DNA from: Candidatus Blastococcus massiliensis AP3
Lineage (GTDB): Bacteria; Actinomycetota; Actinomycetes; Mycobacteriales; Geodermatophilaceae
DNA: 64,000 bases
Reading direction: 5' to 3'
Assembly: GCF_000582785.1 (NCBI RefSeq)
Contig: NZ_HG931174.1
Location: 1,115,005 to 1,179,004, forward strand
Both the position numbers and the translations under genes were made by a program. Within the stretch, counting starts at the first letter, position 1. Every line of letters starts with the position of its first letter. Shown here piece by piece: positions 34,915 through 43,162 of the stretch. A model generated the notes under the pieces. That model ran no database searches, was not told where the DNA came from, and saw only the letters and a list, made by a program, of their open reading frames with translations.

Positions 34915-35931
34915 TCAGCGCAGGGGTGGCAGGTCCTCGACGCGCAGGTCGGCGCGGACGCGCAGGAAGCGCAACGGGTGCCGGAAGACCCCGGCCTGGA
35001 GGGCCGCGTCGGCGCTGACCTCCACGACCACGCCGGGGCGCACGCGGGTGAGCGGCACCGACAACCGGCCGCCGCCGCCGAACCGGCCGGTGCCGATGCG
35101 GTCGGGCCAGGGGTGGTCGTCGCCGGCGGGAGCCAGGACGGCGGCCAGTTCCTCGGCCTGCCGGGGGGAGAGCGGGCTGGTGCGGCCGACGACGACGAGC
35201 TCGCCGTCGCGGTAGCGGCCGGCCACGAGCTGACCGGGCCGGTCGATCGGGCCGATCACGCCGCCGGCCACCACCTCGGTGCTCTCCCAGCTCTTCACCT
35301 TGAGCCACTCGCGGCGGCCGGGCGCGTACCGAGTGCCGGCGCCCTTGGCGACCAGCCCCTCGACGCCGGCGGCGCGGAAGTCCTCGAACCACTGCTGCGC
35401 CTCGGCCCGGTCGGCGGTGCTCGGCGACAGCTGCAGCGGCGGCCTCCAGCGGGCCGCCAGGTTCTCCAGCTCGGCGCGCCGGCGGCCGAGCGTCCGGCCG
35501 CGCAGGTCCGCCCCACCCAGCGCGAGGACGTCGAAGGCGACGTAGGAGGCCGGGTGGGCGGCGACCTGGGCGCCGATCCGCCCGGCGGCGGTGACCATCC
35601 GCTGCTGGAGCAGCCCGAAGTCCAGCCGGTCGGCGTGCCAGATGACCACCTCGCCGTCGAGCACCGTCCCCGCGGGTACCTGGGCGAGGGCCGCCGCCGC
35701 CACGTCGGGGAACCGGTCGGTGAGGTCGCGGCCCTGCTTGGACCACAGCCGGGTGGAGGTGGCGCCGCGGACGACGACCAGGCGGTACCCGTCCCACTTG
35801 GGCTCGTACCGGCAGCCGCCCGGCAGCGCGTTCGGAGCCGGGATCTCGCGGACGGGCTTGGCGAGCTGGACGCCGACGGGTCCGGCCAGCTCGGGCGGCA
35901 GGCCCGGAAGGCCGGGACTGGTCAGCGGCAC
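34915..35931 (-). CDS. ligC: ATP-dependent DNA ligase LigC-type
   Basis: 338 residues from GTG 35931, which gives an N-terminus like mycobacterial LigC; a GTG at 35985 would add 18 residues. Ligase motifs: YEPKWDGYR with the adenylated Lys (motif I), WSKQGRDLTDRFP (Ia), LDGEVV (III), VEGLVAKG (IV) and WLKVKSW (V), then an OB-fold domain. Actinobacterial LigC seals nicks in end joining and base-excision repair. A palindrome shared with aidB lies about 55 bp before this start. No Ku gene is near. Confidence 0.92.
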   Translation of the reverse strand: MPLTSPGLPGLPPELAGPVGVQLAKPVREIPAPNALPGGCRYEPKWDGYRLVVVRGATSTRLWSKQGRDLTDRFPDVAAAALAQVPAGTVLDGEVVIWHADRLDFGLLQQRMVTAAGRIGAQVAAHPASYVAFDVLALGGADLRGRTLGRRRAELENLAARWRPPLQLSPSTADRAEAQQWFEDFRAAGVEGLVAKGAGTRYAPGRREWLKVKSWESTEVVAGGVIGPIDRPGQLVAGRYRDGELVVVGRTSPLSPRQAEELAAVLAPAGDDHPWPDRIGTGRFGGGGRLSVPLTRVRPGVVVEVSADAALQAGVFRHPLRFLRVRADLRVEDLPPLR

Positions 35932-35981
35932 CCGGTCAGCCTGGCTGCTGACCGGCGCGTCCGCACGGCCGGCGCCGGACG

Positions 35982-35996
35982 TCACACCCGATCGGG
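35982..35996. promoter_or_regulatory. TCACACCCGATCGGG motif upstream of ligC
   Basis: The same 15-mer as in the aidB promoter region (2134-2148). The core palindrome CCCGATCGGG is at 35987-35996, about 60 bp before the preferred ligC start, a similar distance to that at aidB. If ligC starts at 35985 the motif would overlap that start codon. A shared operator is inferred. Confidence 0.4.
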
Positions 35997-36018
35997 GGCG
36001 CGCCGGAACCCGGCGTGG

Positions 36019-36399
36019 TCAGCCGAGGCGCTGCGCCAGGTCCCCGGCGAAGCCCTCGGCGATCGTGAGCTGCTCGCGGAGTGCGTGCACGCGGGCCGTG
36101 GCCGCCTCGTGGAACATCCGGAGCCGGTCGGCGAGAGCGGCGTCGTCCGGGCGCTCGACGATCTCGGCCAGCACGGTGAGCAGCTCCTGCATCTCCTCGA
36201 GGCTGAAGCCCAGCGGCTTCATCCGCTTGATCACCTCGAGCCGGGCGACGTCGTCGTCGCTGTAGAGGCGGAAGCCGCCGCCGCTGCGGCTGGTGGGACG
36301 GACCAGTCCGTGCTCCTCGTAGAAACGGATGGTCCGCAGGCTCAGGCCGGTGCGCTCGGCGACCTGGCCGATCTGCAGCAGCCCGGTGCGCGCGGCCAT
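36019..36399 (-). CDS. MerR-family transcriptional regulator
   Basis: 126 residues. The N-terminal winged helix reads LQIGQVAERTGLSLRTIRFYEEHGLVRP, then GGGFRLYSDDDVARLEVI, followed by a long dimerisation helix. The effector region has no Cys metal ligands, so this is not a metal or redox MerR. Its ATG overlaps the sulP stop by one base (TGATG), so it is co-translated with the transporter it probably controls. An inverted repeat upstream of sulP (37959-37972) is its likely operator. Confidence 0.9.
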   Translation of the reverse strand: MAARTGLLQIGQVAERTGLSLRTIRFYEEHGLVRPTSRSGGGFRLYSDDDVARLEVIKRMKPLGFSLEEMQELLTVLAEIVERPDDAALADRLRMFHEAATARVHALREQLTIAEGFAGDLAQRLG

Positions 36400-37874
36400 C
36401 AGTGCCCCGCGCCCAGCTGTCCGGTGTGCCGCTGGAAGCGGTCGAGCGAGTGCTGGTCGAGGCCGACGATCTCGACCTGCTTGCCTCGAGTGGCGTACTT
36501 GTGGGTGATGGCGTCCAGCGCCGCGACCGTGGAGGCGTCCCACACCTGCGCGTTCGACAGGTCGATGACGACCCCGGCGGGATCGTCGGCGTACTCGAAC
36601 TGCGTGTAGAGGTCGTTGCTGGAGGCGAAGAACAGCGCTCCGTCGACGGAGTAGCGCGCCGTGCCGCCGTCGACGATCCGGGTCACGTCGACGAGGTGGG
36701 CGATCCGCTGGGCGAACAGCACGCAGGCGACCAGCACGCCGACGCCGACGCCGATCGCGAGGTTGTGGGTGAGGAGCGTGACGGCGACGGTCGCGAGCAT
36801 CACGGTGGTCTCGCTCTTGGGCATCCGGTGGATGGTCTGCAGGCTGTGCCAGTCGAAGGTCGCGATGGACACGAAGATCATGACGGCGACCAGTGCGGCC
36901 ATCGGGATGATGCTGACGATGTCGCCGAGCGCCACGACGAGGATCAGCAGGAAGGCGCCGGCCAGGAACGTGGACAGCCGGGTGCGTGCGCCCGACGCCT
37001 TCACGTTGATCATCGTCTGGCCGATCATGGCGCAGCCGCCCATGCCGCCGAAGAGGCCCGACGCCATGTTGGCGACGCCCTGCCCCCAGGACTCGCGGGT
37101 CTTGTCCGAGTGCGTGTCGGTGATGTCGTCGACCAGCTTCGCCGTCATGAGCGACTCCATCAGCCCCACGAAGGCGATGCCCAGCGCGTAGGGGGCGATG
37201 ACGCCCAGGGTCTCGACGGTGAACGGGACGTCGGGCAGGAGGAAGAACGGCAGGCTGTCGGGCAGTTCGCCCTCGTCACCGACGTTGGGGATGTCCCAGC
37301 CCACCGTGACCACGAGGGTGGTGAGGACGACGATCGCCACCAGCGGCGCGGGGATGGCGGAGGTGACCCTCGGCAGCAGGAAGATGATCGCCAGGCCGGC
37401 CCCGACCAGCGGGTAGACCAGCCAGGGCACGTCGGTCAGCTGCGGCAGCTGCGCGGTGAAGATCAGGATCGCCAGGGCGTTGACGAAGCCGACCATGACG
37501 CTGCGCGGGATGAACCGCATGAGCCGGGCGACCCCCGCGGCGGCCAGGAGGATCTGGAAGATGCCGCCGAGGACGACCGCGGCGAACAGGTACTGGACGC
37601 CGTACTCCAGCGCCAGCGGAGCGACGACCAGGGCGATCGCTCCGGTCGCGGCGGTGATCATGGCCGGGCGGCCGCCGGTGAAGGCGATGACCACGGCCAT
37701 CACGAACGACGAGAACAGGCCCACCCGGGGGTCGACCCCGGCGAGGATGGAGAAGCTGATCGCCTCGGGGATGAGGGCGAGGGCGACCACGAGGCCGGCG
37801 AGGATCTCGGTGCGGGCGACGCGGGGGTCGAGCCACGACGGGCGGGCAGGGCGGAGCGCAGGCAGGACGGACAT
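36399..37874 (-). CDS. SulP-family anion transporter with STAS domain
   Basis: 491 residues from ATG 37874. About 10-12 hydrophobic segments start with the SulP hallmark AGLVVALALIPEAISFSILAG. The region DTHSDKTRESWGQGVANMASGLFGGMGGCAMIGQTMIN is family typical. A C-terminal cytosolic STAS domain (about 395-485) has VVIDLSNAQVWDASTVAALD. SulP proteins carry sulfate, bicarbonate or other anions; the absence of sulfate genes nearby leaves the substrate open. First gene of a two-gene operon with merR. Confidence 0.92.
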   Translation of the reverse strand: MSVLPALRPARPSWLDPRVARTEILAGLVVALALIPEAISFSILAGVDPRVGLFSSFVMAVVIAFTGGRPAMITAATGAIALVVAPLALEYGVQYLFAAVVLGGIFQILLAAAGVARLMRFIPRSVMVGFVNALAILIFTAQLPQLTDVPWLVYPLVGAGLAIIFLLPRVTSAIPAPLVAIVVLTTLVVTVGWDIPNVGDEGELPDSLPFFLLPDVPFTVETLGVIAPYALGIAFVGLMESLMTAKLVDDITDTHSDKTRESWGQGVANMASGLFGGMGGCAMIGQTMINVKASGARTRLSTFLAGAFLLILVVALGDIVSIIPMAALVAVMIFVSIATFDWHSLQTIHRMPKSETTVMLATVAVTLLTHNLAIGVGVGVLVACVLFAQRIAHLVDVTRIVDGGTARYSVDGALFFASSNDLYTQFEYADDPAGVVIDLSNAQVWDASTVAALDAITHKYATRGKQVEIVGLDQHSLDRFQRHTGQLGAGH

Positions 37875-37958
37875 GCTCCCGTTTCCGGTTGGGGCGGCGT
37901 CCCCGTCGGCGGCACCGGTGCGGGGAGCGGATCGCCGTCCATGGTCCACTCGACTCGA

Positions 37959-37972
37959 CCCTCACGTAAGGG
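37959..37972. promoter_or_regulatory. CCCT-N6-AGGG inverted repeat upstream of sulP-merR
   Basis: CCCTCACGTAAGGG lies in the 138-bp gap between the sulP ATG and the divergent DUF1992 gene. The form (short arms, CACGT core) resembles actinobacterial MerR operators. Because a MerR gene is in the same operon, autoregulation is inferred. Confidence 0.4.
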
Positions 37973-38012
37973 GAGAGTGCTGAGTCCTCGGTCACTTCGT
38001 ACCGTGGTGGGC

Positions 38013-38495
38013 GTGACCGAGCGGAAGCCGCCGGGGATGTCCTTCGAGACGTGGGTGGACCGGCAGATCACCCAGGCGCAGGAGCGCGGCGACTTCGCCG
38101 CGCTGTCCGGGGCCGGGCGACCGCTGAGGAACCTCGACCGCGAGGAGACCGCCTACGACTGGGCGCTGGCCAAGGCCCGGCGCGAGGGAGTGGACACGGC
38201 GGCGATGCTGCCGCCAGGGTTGCGGCTGCGCCGGGAGCGCGACGATCTCCCGGAGCGGGCGGACCGGCTCGCCACCGAGGCGGAGGTGCGCGCGCTCGCC
38301 GAGGACTTCAACGCCCGCGTCGAGGCGTTCTGGCGCCTCCCGGCCGAGAGCCGGTGGGCGCCGGTGCCCGGCCTGGCCGACGTCGAGGCACTGGTCGCGG
38401 GGTGGCTGGCCACCCGGCCGCCGCCGGCGCAGGTGGCGCCGCCGCCCGACCCGTCGCCGGCGCATCGCCGTCGCTGGTTCCGACGGCGGGCGTGA
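38013..38495 (+). CDS. DUF1992 (DnaJC28-like conserved domain) protein
   Basis: 160 residues from GTG 38013 (GTG at 38004 or 38007 also possible). The conserved block GMSFETWVDRQITQAQERGDFAALSGAGRPL, then NPGF-like MLPPGLRLRRE and EVRALAEDFNARVEAFWR, is that of the DnaJ subfamily C member 28 domain, which lacks a J domain. Function is unknown in bacteria. A Pro-rich tail ends in RRRWFRRRA. Divergent from sulP. Confidence 0.8.
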   Translation: MTERKPPGMSFETWVDRQITQAQERGDFAALSGAGRPLRNLDREETAYDWALAKARREGVDTAAMLPPGLRLRRERDDLPERADRLATEAEVRALAEDFNARVEAFWRLPAESRWAPVPGLADVEALVAGWLATRPPPAQVAPPPDPSPAHRRRWFRRRA

Positions 38496-38559
38496 CGGTC
38501 GAGGCGGTCGAATGGGCTCGGGCCGGGTACAGGACGGGCCTACCGACGAGGAGGTCGCC

Positions 38560-38736
38560 ATGACCGAGGTACCAGGGACCGACCGGGACCAGGCGCGGAA
38601 GAACGTCGAGGAGGAGACACCCCTCGTGCCCGACGACGTCGACGGCACGGACGACGAGGCGCGGCCGCAGGGGGACGAGGGCGTGACCGGCGACGAGGCG
38701 AAGCCCCGGCCGGGCAGCAGCGAGTCCCTCGACTGA
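38560..38736 (+). CDS. Small acidic hypothetical protein
   Basis: 58 residues; ATG at 38560 directly behind the strong ribosome binding site GAGGAGGT, which argues that it is real. The protein is highly acidic (many Asp/Glu, e.g. VPDDVDGTDDEARPQGDEG) with no hydrophobic core, so it is probably disordered. No family recognised. It lies 64 bp after the DUF1992 gene. Confidence 0.6.
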   Translation: MTEVPGTDRDQARKNVEEETPLVPDDVDGTDDEARPQGDEGVTGDEAKPRPGSSESLD

Positions 38737-38841
38737 TCCTGCCTGCACATTTTCTCCGGCCCGTGTCGATGAGGTCCGGTCCCGTTCGACGTCTAGGTGA
38801 GGGGCGGCCGACGGGGTCGCGCACCAGCCGGAGGAGAAGCC

Positions 38842-39462
38842 ATGCGACCGCTCGTCGTCACCATGTTCGTCACGCTGGACGGTGTCGTGCAGGCGCCCGG
38901 TGGGCCGGGGGAGGACCCGTCGGGCGGCTTCGCGCACGAGGGCTGGCTGGTGCCCTTCTTCGACGACACCCTCGGGGCGCAGATCGAGGCGTGGTTCACC
39001 GGCGCGGAGGACTTCCTGCTGGGGCGCGGCACGTACGAGATCTTCTACGCCTCGTGGCCGCAGATGATCAGCGACGACCCGGTGTCGCAGGGGCTGAACT
39101 TCAAGCGGAAGCACGTCGCCTCGCGGACGCTCCCGTCGGTGGAGTGGGAGACCGCCGAGCTGATCCAGGGCGACGTCGGCGACGCCGTCCGTCGGCTCAA
39201 GGCCGCCGACGGCGGTGAGCTGCAGGTGCACGGCTCCCCGGGCCTGATCCAGACCCTGCTGGCCGAGGACCTCGTCGACGAGCTGCGGCTGGTCCTCTTC
39301 CCCGTGGTGCTCGGCACGGGCAAACGGCTGTTCGGCGGCGGCGCCGTTCCGGGCACGTGGCGGCTGACCAGCCACTCGACGACGCCGACGGGGGCCGTCC
39401 TGCTGACCTACCAGCGCGCCGGCGAGGTGGAGACCGGCGCCGTGGGGCCCGAGTTCGACTGA
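38842..39462 (+). CDS. RibD C-terminal/dihydrofolate-reductase-fold protein
   Basis: 206 residues; ATG behind GGAGGAG. It begins RPLVVTMFVTLDGVVQAPGG, the DHFR-fold N-terminal strand, and has FLLGRGTYEIF, GELQVHGSPGLIQTLL and DELRLVLFPVVLGTGKRLF, the usual blocks of the actinobacterial RibD_C family. These are NADPH-dependent reductase-like proteins whose substrates are mostly unknown. Not linked to riboflavin genes here. Confidence 0.88.
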   Translation: MRPLVVTMFVTLDGVVQAPGGPGEDPSGGFAHEGWLVPFFDDTLGAQIEAWFTGAEDFLLGRGTYEIFYASWPQMISDDPVSQGLNFKRKHVASRTLPSVEWETAELIQGDVGDAVRRLKAADGGELQVHGSPGLIQTLLAEDLVDELRLVLFPVVLGTGKRLFGGGAVPGTWRLTSHSTTPTGAVLLTYQRAGEVETGAVGPEFD

Positions 39463-39545
39463 CGGCCCGGGTCGCTGCCCCGGTGTGCCCGTGGTCGAAT
39501 CCGCGGGTGCGGCCACCGGGGTCGCGTCGACGCGAGGAGGCGCTG

Positions 39546-40100
39546 GTGGAGCTCGACGCCGTCCTCCCCCGGCCGGAGCACGTCACCCGGCAGGCCCGGT
39601 GGATCCCCGCCGAACCTCCCGTCGTCTGGGACGCGCTGCACCGGGTGCGGCTGTCCGGGCTCCCGGTCACGCTCGCGCTGAGCTCCGCCCGGTTCCTCCC
39701 GGTGGTGCTCACCGGCCGCGGCCTGGGGCAGCTGCACGACCGGCCGTTCCTCGACGCGCTTCCGGTGCCGCTGTTGGCCTCGGAGCCGCCGTCCTCTCTG
39801 GTGTTCGGTGGCGCGCTCCAGGCCTGGCGGCTCACCGGTGGTGACGACGGCCCGGCCCTGGACGCCGACGAGCTGCGCGCCTTCACCCGGCGCGGGTGGG
39901 TGAAGGCGGCGATGGACTTCCGGCTGACCCCGCGTGGCAGGGGCACCGTGCTCAGCTCGGAGACCCGGGCGATGTCGACCGATGCGGAGACCCGGCGGCG
40001 CTTCGACCGGTACTGGCGGCTGATCCGGCACGGCAGCAGCGCCATCCGCTGGGAGGTGCTGACGGCGGTGGAGCTCAAGGCCACCGGCCGGCTGCCCTGA
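39546..40100 (+). CDS. Conserved hypothetical protein, possibly SRPBCC-like
   Basis: 184 residues from GTG 39546 behind GCGAGGAGG. It has PPVVWDALHRVRLSGLPVTLALS near residue 20, ASEPPSSLVFGGALQAWR and a C-terminal block with SSETRAMSTDAETRRRFDRYW and IRHGSSAIRWEVL. The strand-rich middle and final long helix would suit a START/SRPBCC-like ligand-binding fold, but I see no decisive motif. No signal peptide or membrane segment. Low confidence on function, good on being a gene. Confidence 0.7.
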   Translation: MELDAVLPRPEHVTRQARWIPAEPPVVWDALHRVRLSGLPVTLALSSARFLPVVLTGRGLGQLHDRPFLDALPVPLLASEPPSSLVFGGALQAWRLTGGDDGPALDADELRAFTRRGWVKAAMDFRLTPRGRGTVLSSETRAMSTDAETRRRFDRYWRLIRHGSSAIRWEVLTAVELKATGRLP

Positions 40101-40125
40101 CCCCGGTCTGCGGGAGGATGCGTCC

Positions 40126-41049
40126 GTGGCCTGGACCGAGAAGGACATCCCCGACCTGAGCGGCCGCACCGCCGTCGTCACCGGAGGCAACGGCGGGCTG
40201 GGCTTCCAGACGGCGCTGGCGCTGGCCGGCGCGGGAGCGCACGTCGTCCTCGCGGCGCGGGACCCGGAGAAGACCGCGAACGCGGAGGCGCGCATCCGGG
40301 AGCGCTACCCGGCGGCGTCGATGGAGGTCGTTCCGCTGGATCTGGGCGACCTGTCGGTGGTGGCGGCCGCCGCGGATGCCGTCCTCGCGGCGCACGAACG
40401 CGTCGACCTCCTGGTGAACAACGCCGGGGTGATGGCGATGCCCCCGCGCACGACCGCCGACGGGTTCGAGATGCAGCTCGGCGTCGACCACCTGGGCCAC
40501 TGGGCCTTCACCGCGCACCTGCTGCCGGTGCTGCTGCGGGCGCCGGCTGCCCGCGTGGTGACCGTGACGAGCACGGCGCGGTTCATGGGCGGGCTGCTCG
40601 ACCCGGCGGACCCCCACATGCGGCGGCGGTACCGGGCGTGGGGCTCCTACGCGCGGGCGAAGTGGGCCAACTACCACTTCGGGCTGGGCCTGCAGCAGCG
40701 GTTCGCGCAGGCCGGCGTCGGGGCGGCGTCCCTGATCGCGCACCCGGGGCTGTCCAACACCGACCTGCAGGCGCGCACGGTGCGCGAGGGCGGCGGCGGC
40801 TGGGTGGGGGCGTTCGCCGAGGTCCTGACGGCGCGCTCTGGCATGACCCCGCTCGAGGGCGCGCGGCCCCAGTTGCGGGCGGCCACCGACCCGGCCGCGC
40901 GGGGCGGCGAGCTCTACGCACCGCGGTTCGGCTCGCACGGACCGCCGGTGAAGCGGCCGATCCTGCGTCGGTTCGACCTGCAGAAGCAGATCGACCGACT
41001 GTGGGAGGTCTCCGAGCGCGAGACCGGCATCCCGCTCGTCATCTCGTGA
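40126..41049 (+). CDS. Short-chain dehydrogenase (protochlorophyllide/retinol-dehydrogenase-like)
   Basis: 307 residues from GTG 40126 behind GCGGGAGG. SDR motifs: AVVTGGNGGLGFQTALALA, AARDPEK (Arg suggesting NADPH), LDLGDL, LLVNNAGVM, VDHLGHWAFT, VTVTSTA and the active site SYARAKWAN (Tyr-x-x-x-Lys). The C-terminal half is typical of the WWOX/retinol dehydrogenase-like subgroup. Substrate unknown. It converges on the HxlR gene across a large palindromic element. Confidence 0.9.
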   Translation: MAWTEKDIPDLSGRTAVVTGGNGGLGFQTALALAGAGAHVVLAARDPEKTANAEARIRERYPAASMEVVPLDLGDLSVVAAAADAVLAAHERVDLLVNNAGVMAMPPRTTADGFEMQLGVDHLGHWAFTAHLLPVLLRAPAARVVTVTSTARFMGGLLDPADPHMRRRYRAWGSYARAKWANYHFGLGLQQRFAQAGVGAASLIAHPGLSNTDLQARTVREGGGGWVGAFAEVLTARSGMTPLEGARPQLRAATDPAARGGELYAPRFGSHGPPVKRPILRRFDLQKQIDRLWEVSERETGIPLVIS

Positions 41050-41063
41050 GAGCCACCCCGGTA

Positions 41064-41126
41064 GCCCTCGTGCGGGGAACGAGGGCGCGGGCCGGGTGAT
41101 CGGAGCCCTCGTTCCCCGAACGAGGC
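41064..41126. terminator. Double palindrome between convergent SDR and HxlR genes
   Basis: The arm at 41064-41086 and that at 41105-41126 are inverted copies with one mismatch (CCCTCGT...ACGAGGG and CCTCGTTC-CCC-GAACGAGG). Each arm is also a hairpin alone. It has the same architecture as the unrelated sequence at 23980-24037. Bidirectional terminator inferred. Confidence 0.65.
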
Positions 41127-41137
41127 GCCCGGCGAGC

Positions 41138-41599
41138 TCAGCGGGGGAGCGCGTCGTGCTCGTGGCGGACGTGCCGCTCCACCCCGCGACCCATGCGCTC
41201 GCCGCAGACGTCGCACACCCACGAGGCGGTGATGCGGTGGCCGTGGTGGTGCAGTTCGACCGGCGGGGTGTCGGCGACGTGCCGGTCGCCCCACTGCATG
41301 AGCGCCTGGAGCACCGGCAGGAGATCCAGCCCCGCGCGCGTCAGGTGGTAGTCCGAGCGCGGCGGGTTCGCGCTGTACTGCCGTCGTTCGAGCACTCCCG
41401 CGTCGACCAGGGCGTGCAGCCGGGCGGTCAGCCGCTCCCGGGGGGCGCCGGTGCCGCGCAGGATGTCGCTGAACCGGTGCGCGCCCAGGGAGACCTCGCG
41501 TACGACCAGCAGGGCCCACCGGTCGCCGACGACGTCCAGCGCGCCCGCGATGGAGCAGCGCCGCCCCGGGAGTTCGTCGAGCCGCGTCGTCATGGTCAT
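41138..41599 (-). CDS. HxlR-family transcriptional regulator
   Basis: 153 residues from ATG 41599. The HxlR winged helix is clear: CSIAGALDVVGDRWALLVVREV (first Cys kept), HRFSDILRGTGAPRERLTARLHALVDAGVLERR and the YHLTRAGLDLLPVL wing. A C-terminal tail carries CDVCG, a possible zinc or redox pair. Two GGTTCG-N5-CGAACC sites lie directly upstream in the gap shared with the MFS exporter, so it probably represses both itself and the exporter. No ribosome binding site is obvious. Confidence 0.9.
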   Translation of the reverse strand: MTMTTRLDELPGRRCSIAGALDVVGDRWALLVVREVSLGAHRFSDILRGTGAPRERLTARLHALVDAGVLERRQYSANPPRSDYHLTRAGLDLLPVLQALMQWGDRHVADTPPVELHHHGHRITASWVCDVCGERMGRGVERHVRHEHDALPR

Positions 41600-41600
41600 A

Positions 41601-41659
41601 GGTTCGCATACCGAACCGAGTCGTGTACGGTCCGGCTCAGTCGGTTCGGCGGGCGAACC
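41601..41659. promoter_or_regulatory. Twin HxlR operators GGTTCG-N5-CGAACC
   Basis: Identical 6-bp arms with 5-bp spacers are found at 41601-41617 and 41643-41659. Their centres are 42 bp apart, about four helical turns, so bound dimers would face the same side of the DNA. They lie in the 79-bp gap between the divergent HxlR and MFS genes, covering both promoters. Confidence 0.75.
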
Positions 41660-41678
41660 GAGGACGAGGCGGGGTGTC

Positions 41679-43148
41679 ATGAGCGCGACCACCGGCCGAC
41701 CAGGGACGACGGCCCCCGCCCGGAGTCCCGGTCAGGTCCTGCTCGTCGTCTCGGCGGCGGTCTTCCTCGCGGCGCTGGACCTGCTGATCGTCAACATCGC
41801 GTTCCCGACGCTCAGCGCCGAGTTCGGCGCGTCGACCGCAGCCCTCTCCTGGGTGCTGAACGGCTACACGATCGTCTTCGCCGCGCTGCTGGCCCCGGCC
41901 GGCCGGATGGCCGACCGGATCGGCCGGCGGCGGGTCTTCCTCACCGGGCTCGCCACCTTCCTCGCCGGGTCGCTGGGCTGCGCCTCGGCCTGGGGCGTGG
42001 GCAGCCTGGTCGCCTTCCGGGTGGTGCAGGCCACGGGTGGTGCCATGGTGACGGCGACGTCGCTGGCGCTGCTGCTCGCCGCCTTCCCTCCGGCCCGCCG
42101 GGCGCAGGCGATCGCGGTGTGGTCGGCCGTCGGTGGCGTGGCCGCCGCCCTCGGCCCGCCCATCGGCGGGCTGCTGGTCGAGGCGTCGTGGCGCTGGATC
42201 TTCCTGGTCAACATCCCGGTCGGCATCGCGGCCCTCGTCCTCGGTCTGCGGGTGCTGCCGGAATCGCGGGACGAGTCCGAGACCCGGCGCCCCGATCTCC
42301 TGGGGACCGCGTTGCTGATCCTCGCCGTCGGCCTGCTGGCCTACGGGCTGGTCGCCGCACCGGACCGCGGTTGGGGCAGCGGCGCGGTGCTGGGCGCCTT
42401 CGCCGGCGCCGTCGTCGCCGGAGTTCTGGTCGGCCTGCGGGCCGCCCGCGCCCCGCGGGGCACCGTGCCTGTCCTGCCGCTGGCGCTGTTCCGGGTGCGC
42501 TCCTTCACGCTGGCCAGCCTGGCGATGGCGATCTTCATGGCCGGCTTCGCCGGCATGCTGCTGGGCAACGTCCTGTGGCTCACCGGTGGCTGGGACTTCA
42601 CCCCGACGCAGGCCGGCTTCGCACTGATCCCCGGCCCCGCGCTGGCCGCCCTGACCGCCGTGCCCGCCGGACGGCTCGGCGCGCGGTGGGGCTGCGGGCC
42701 GGTCGCCGCGACGGGGATGACGCTGTTCGCGCTCGGGACGCTCGTCTGGTTCCTCCAGGTGGGCACGGAGCCGGCGTTCGTCACCGAGTTCCTGCCCGGG
42801 CAGATGCTCACCGGGATCGGCGTGGGGCTCACGCTGACGAACCTCTCGGCAGCGGCGTCGTCCTCGCTGCCGCCCGCGGCGCTGGCCACCGGGACGGCGA
42901 CGTTCGGTGCCGCCAGGCAGATCGGCGCGACGCTCGGTGTCGCCGTGCTGCTGGCCGCGGTCGCCGGTGCGGGGGGCGAGCTGGCGGGAGCCGAGCGCGG
43001 GTGGCTGCTCATCGTCTGCCTCGCCGGCACGGCCGCCGGGGTCGCCCTCGCCGTCGGCCGCGGGCAGCACGCCGACCTGCGCGTGGTGCCCGCCCCCGTC
43101 TCGGTGCCCGCGCCCGTGCCCTCGCCCGTGCCGTCGCCCGCCGACTGA
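41679..43148 (+). CDS. MFS multidrug exporter, DHA2 (14-TMS) type
   Basis: 489 residues. The motif D block LDLLIVNIAFPTLSAEFGAS in helix 1, motif A GRMADRIGRRRVFLTG between helices 2 and 3, and motif C-like AVGGVAAALGPPIGGLL in helix 5 are typical of drug/proton antiporters. About 14 hydrophobic segments and a Pro/Val-rich C-tail (VPAPVPSPVPSPAD). The twin HxlR sites upstream suggest induction by an effector. The thioesterase gene follows after 14 bp, so the two are co-transcribed. Confidence 0.92.
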   Translation: MSATTGRPGTTAPARSPGQVLLVVSAAVFLAALDLLIVNIAFPTLSAEFGASTAALSWVLNGYTIVFAALLAPAGRMADRIGRRRVFLTGLATFLAGSLGCASAWGVGSLVAFRVVQATGGAMVTATSLALLLAAFPPARRAQAIAVWSAVGGVAAALGPPIGGLLVEASWRWIFLVNIPVGIAALVLGLRVLPESRDESETRRPDLLGTALLILAVGLLAYGLVAAPDRGWGSGAVLGAFAGAVVAGVLVGLRAARAPRGTVPVLPLALFRVRSFTLASLAMAIFMAGFAGMLLGNVLWLTGGWDFTPTQAGFALIPGPALAALTAVPAGRLGARWGCGPVAATGMTLFALGTLVWFLQVGTEPAFVTEFLPGQMLTGIGVGLTLTNLSAAASSSLPPAALATGTATFGAARQIGATLGVAVLLAAVAGAGGELAGAERGWLLIVCLAGTAAGVALAVGRGQHADLRVVPAPVSVPAPVPSPVPSPAD

Positions 43149-43162
43149 TCGGAGCCGCCCCC

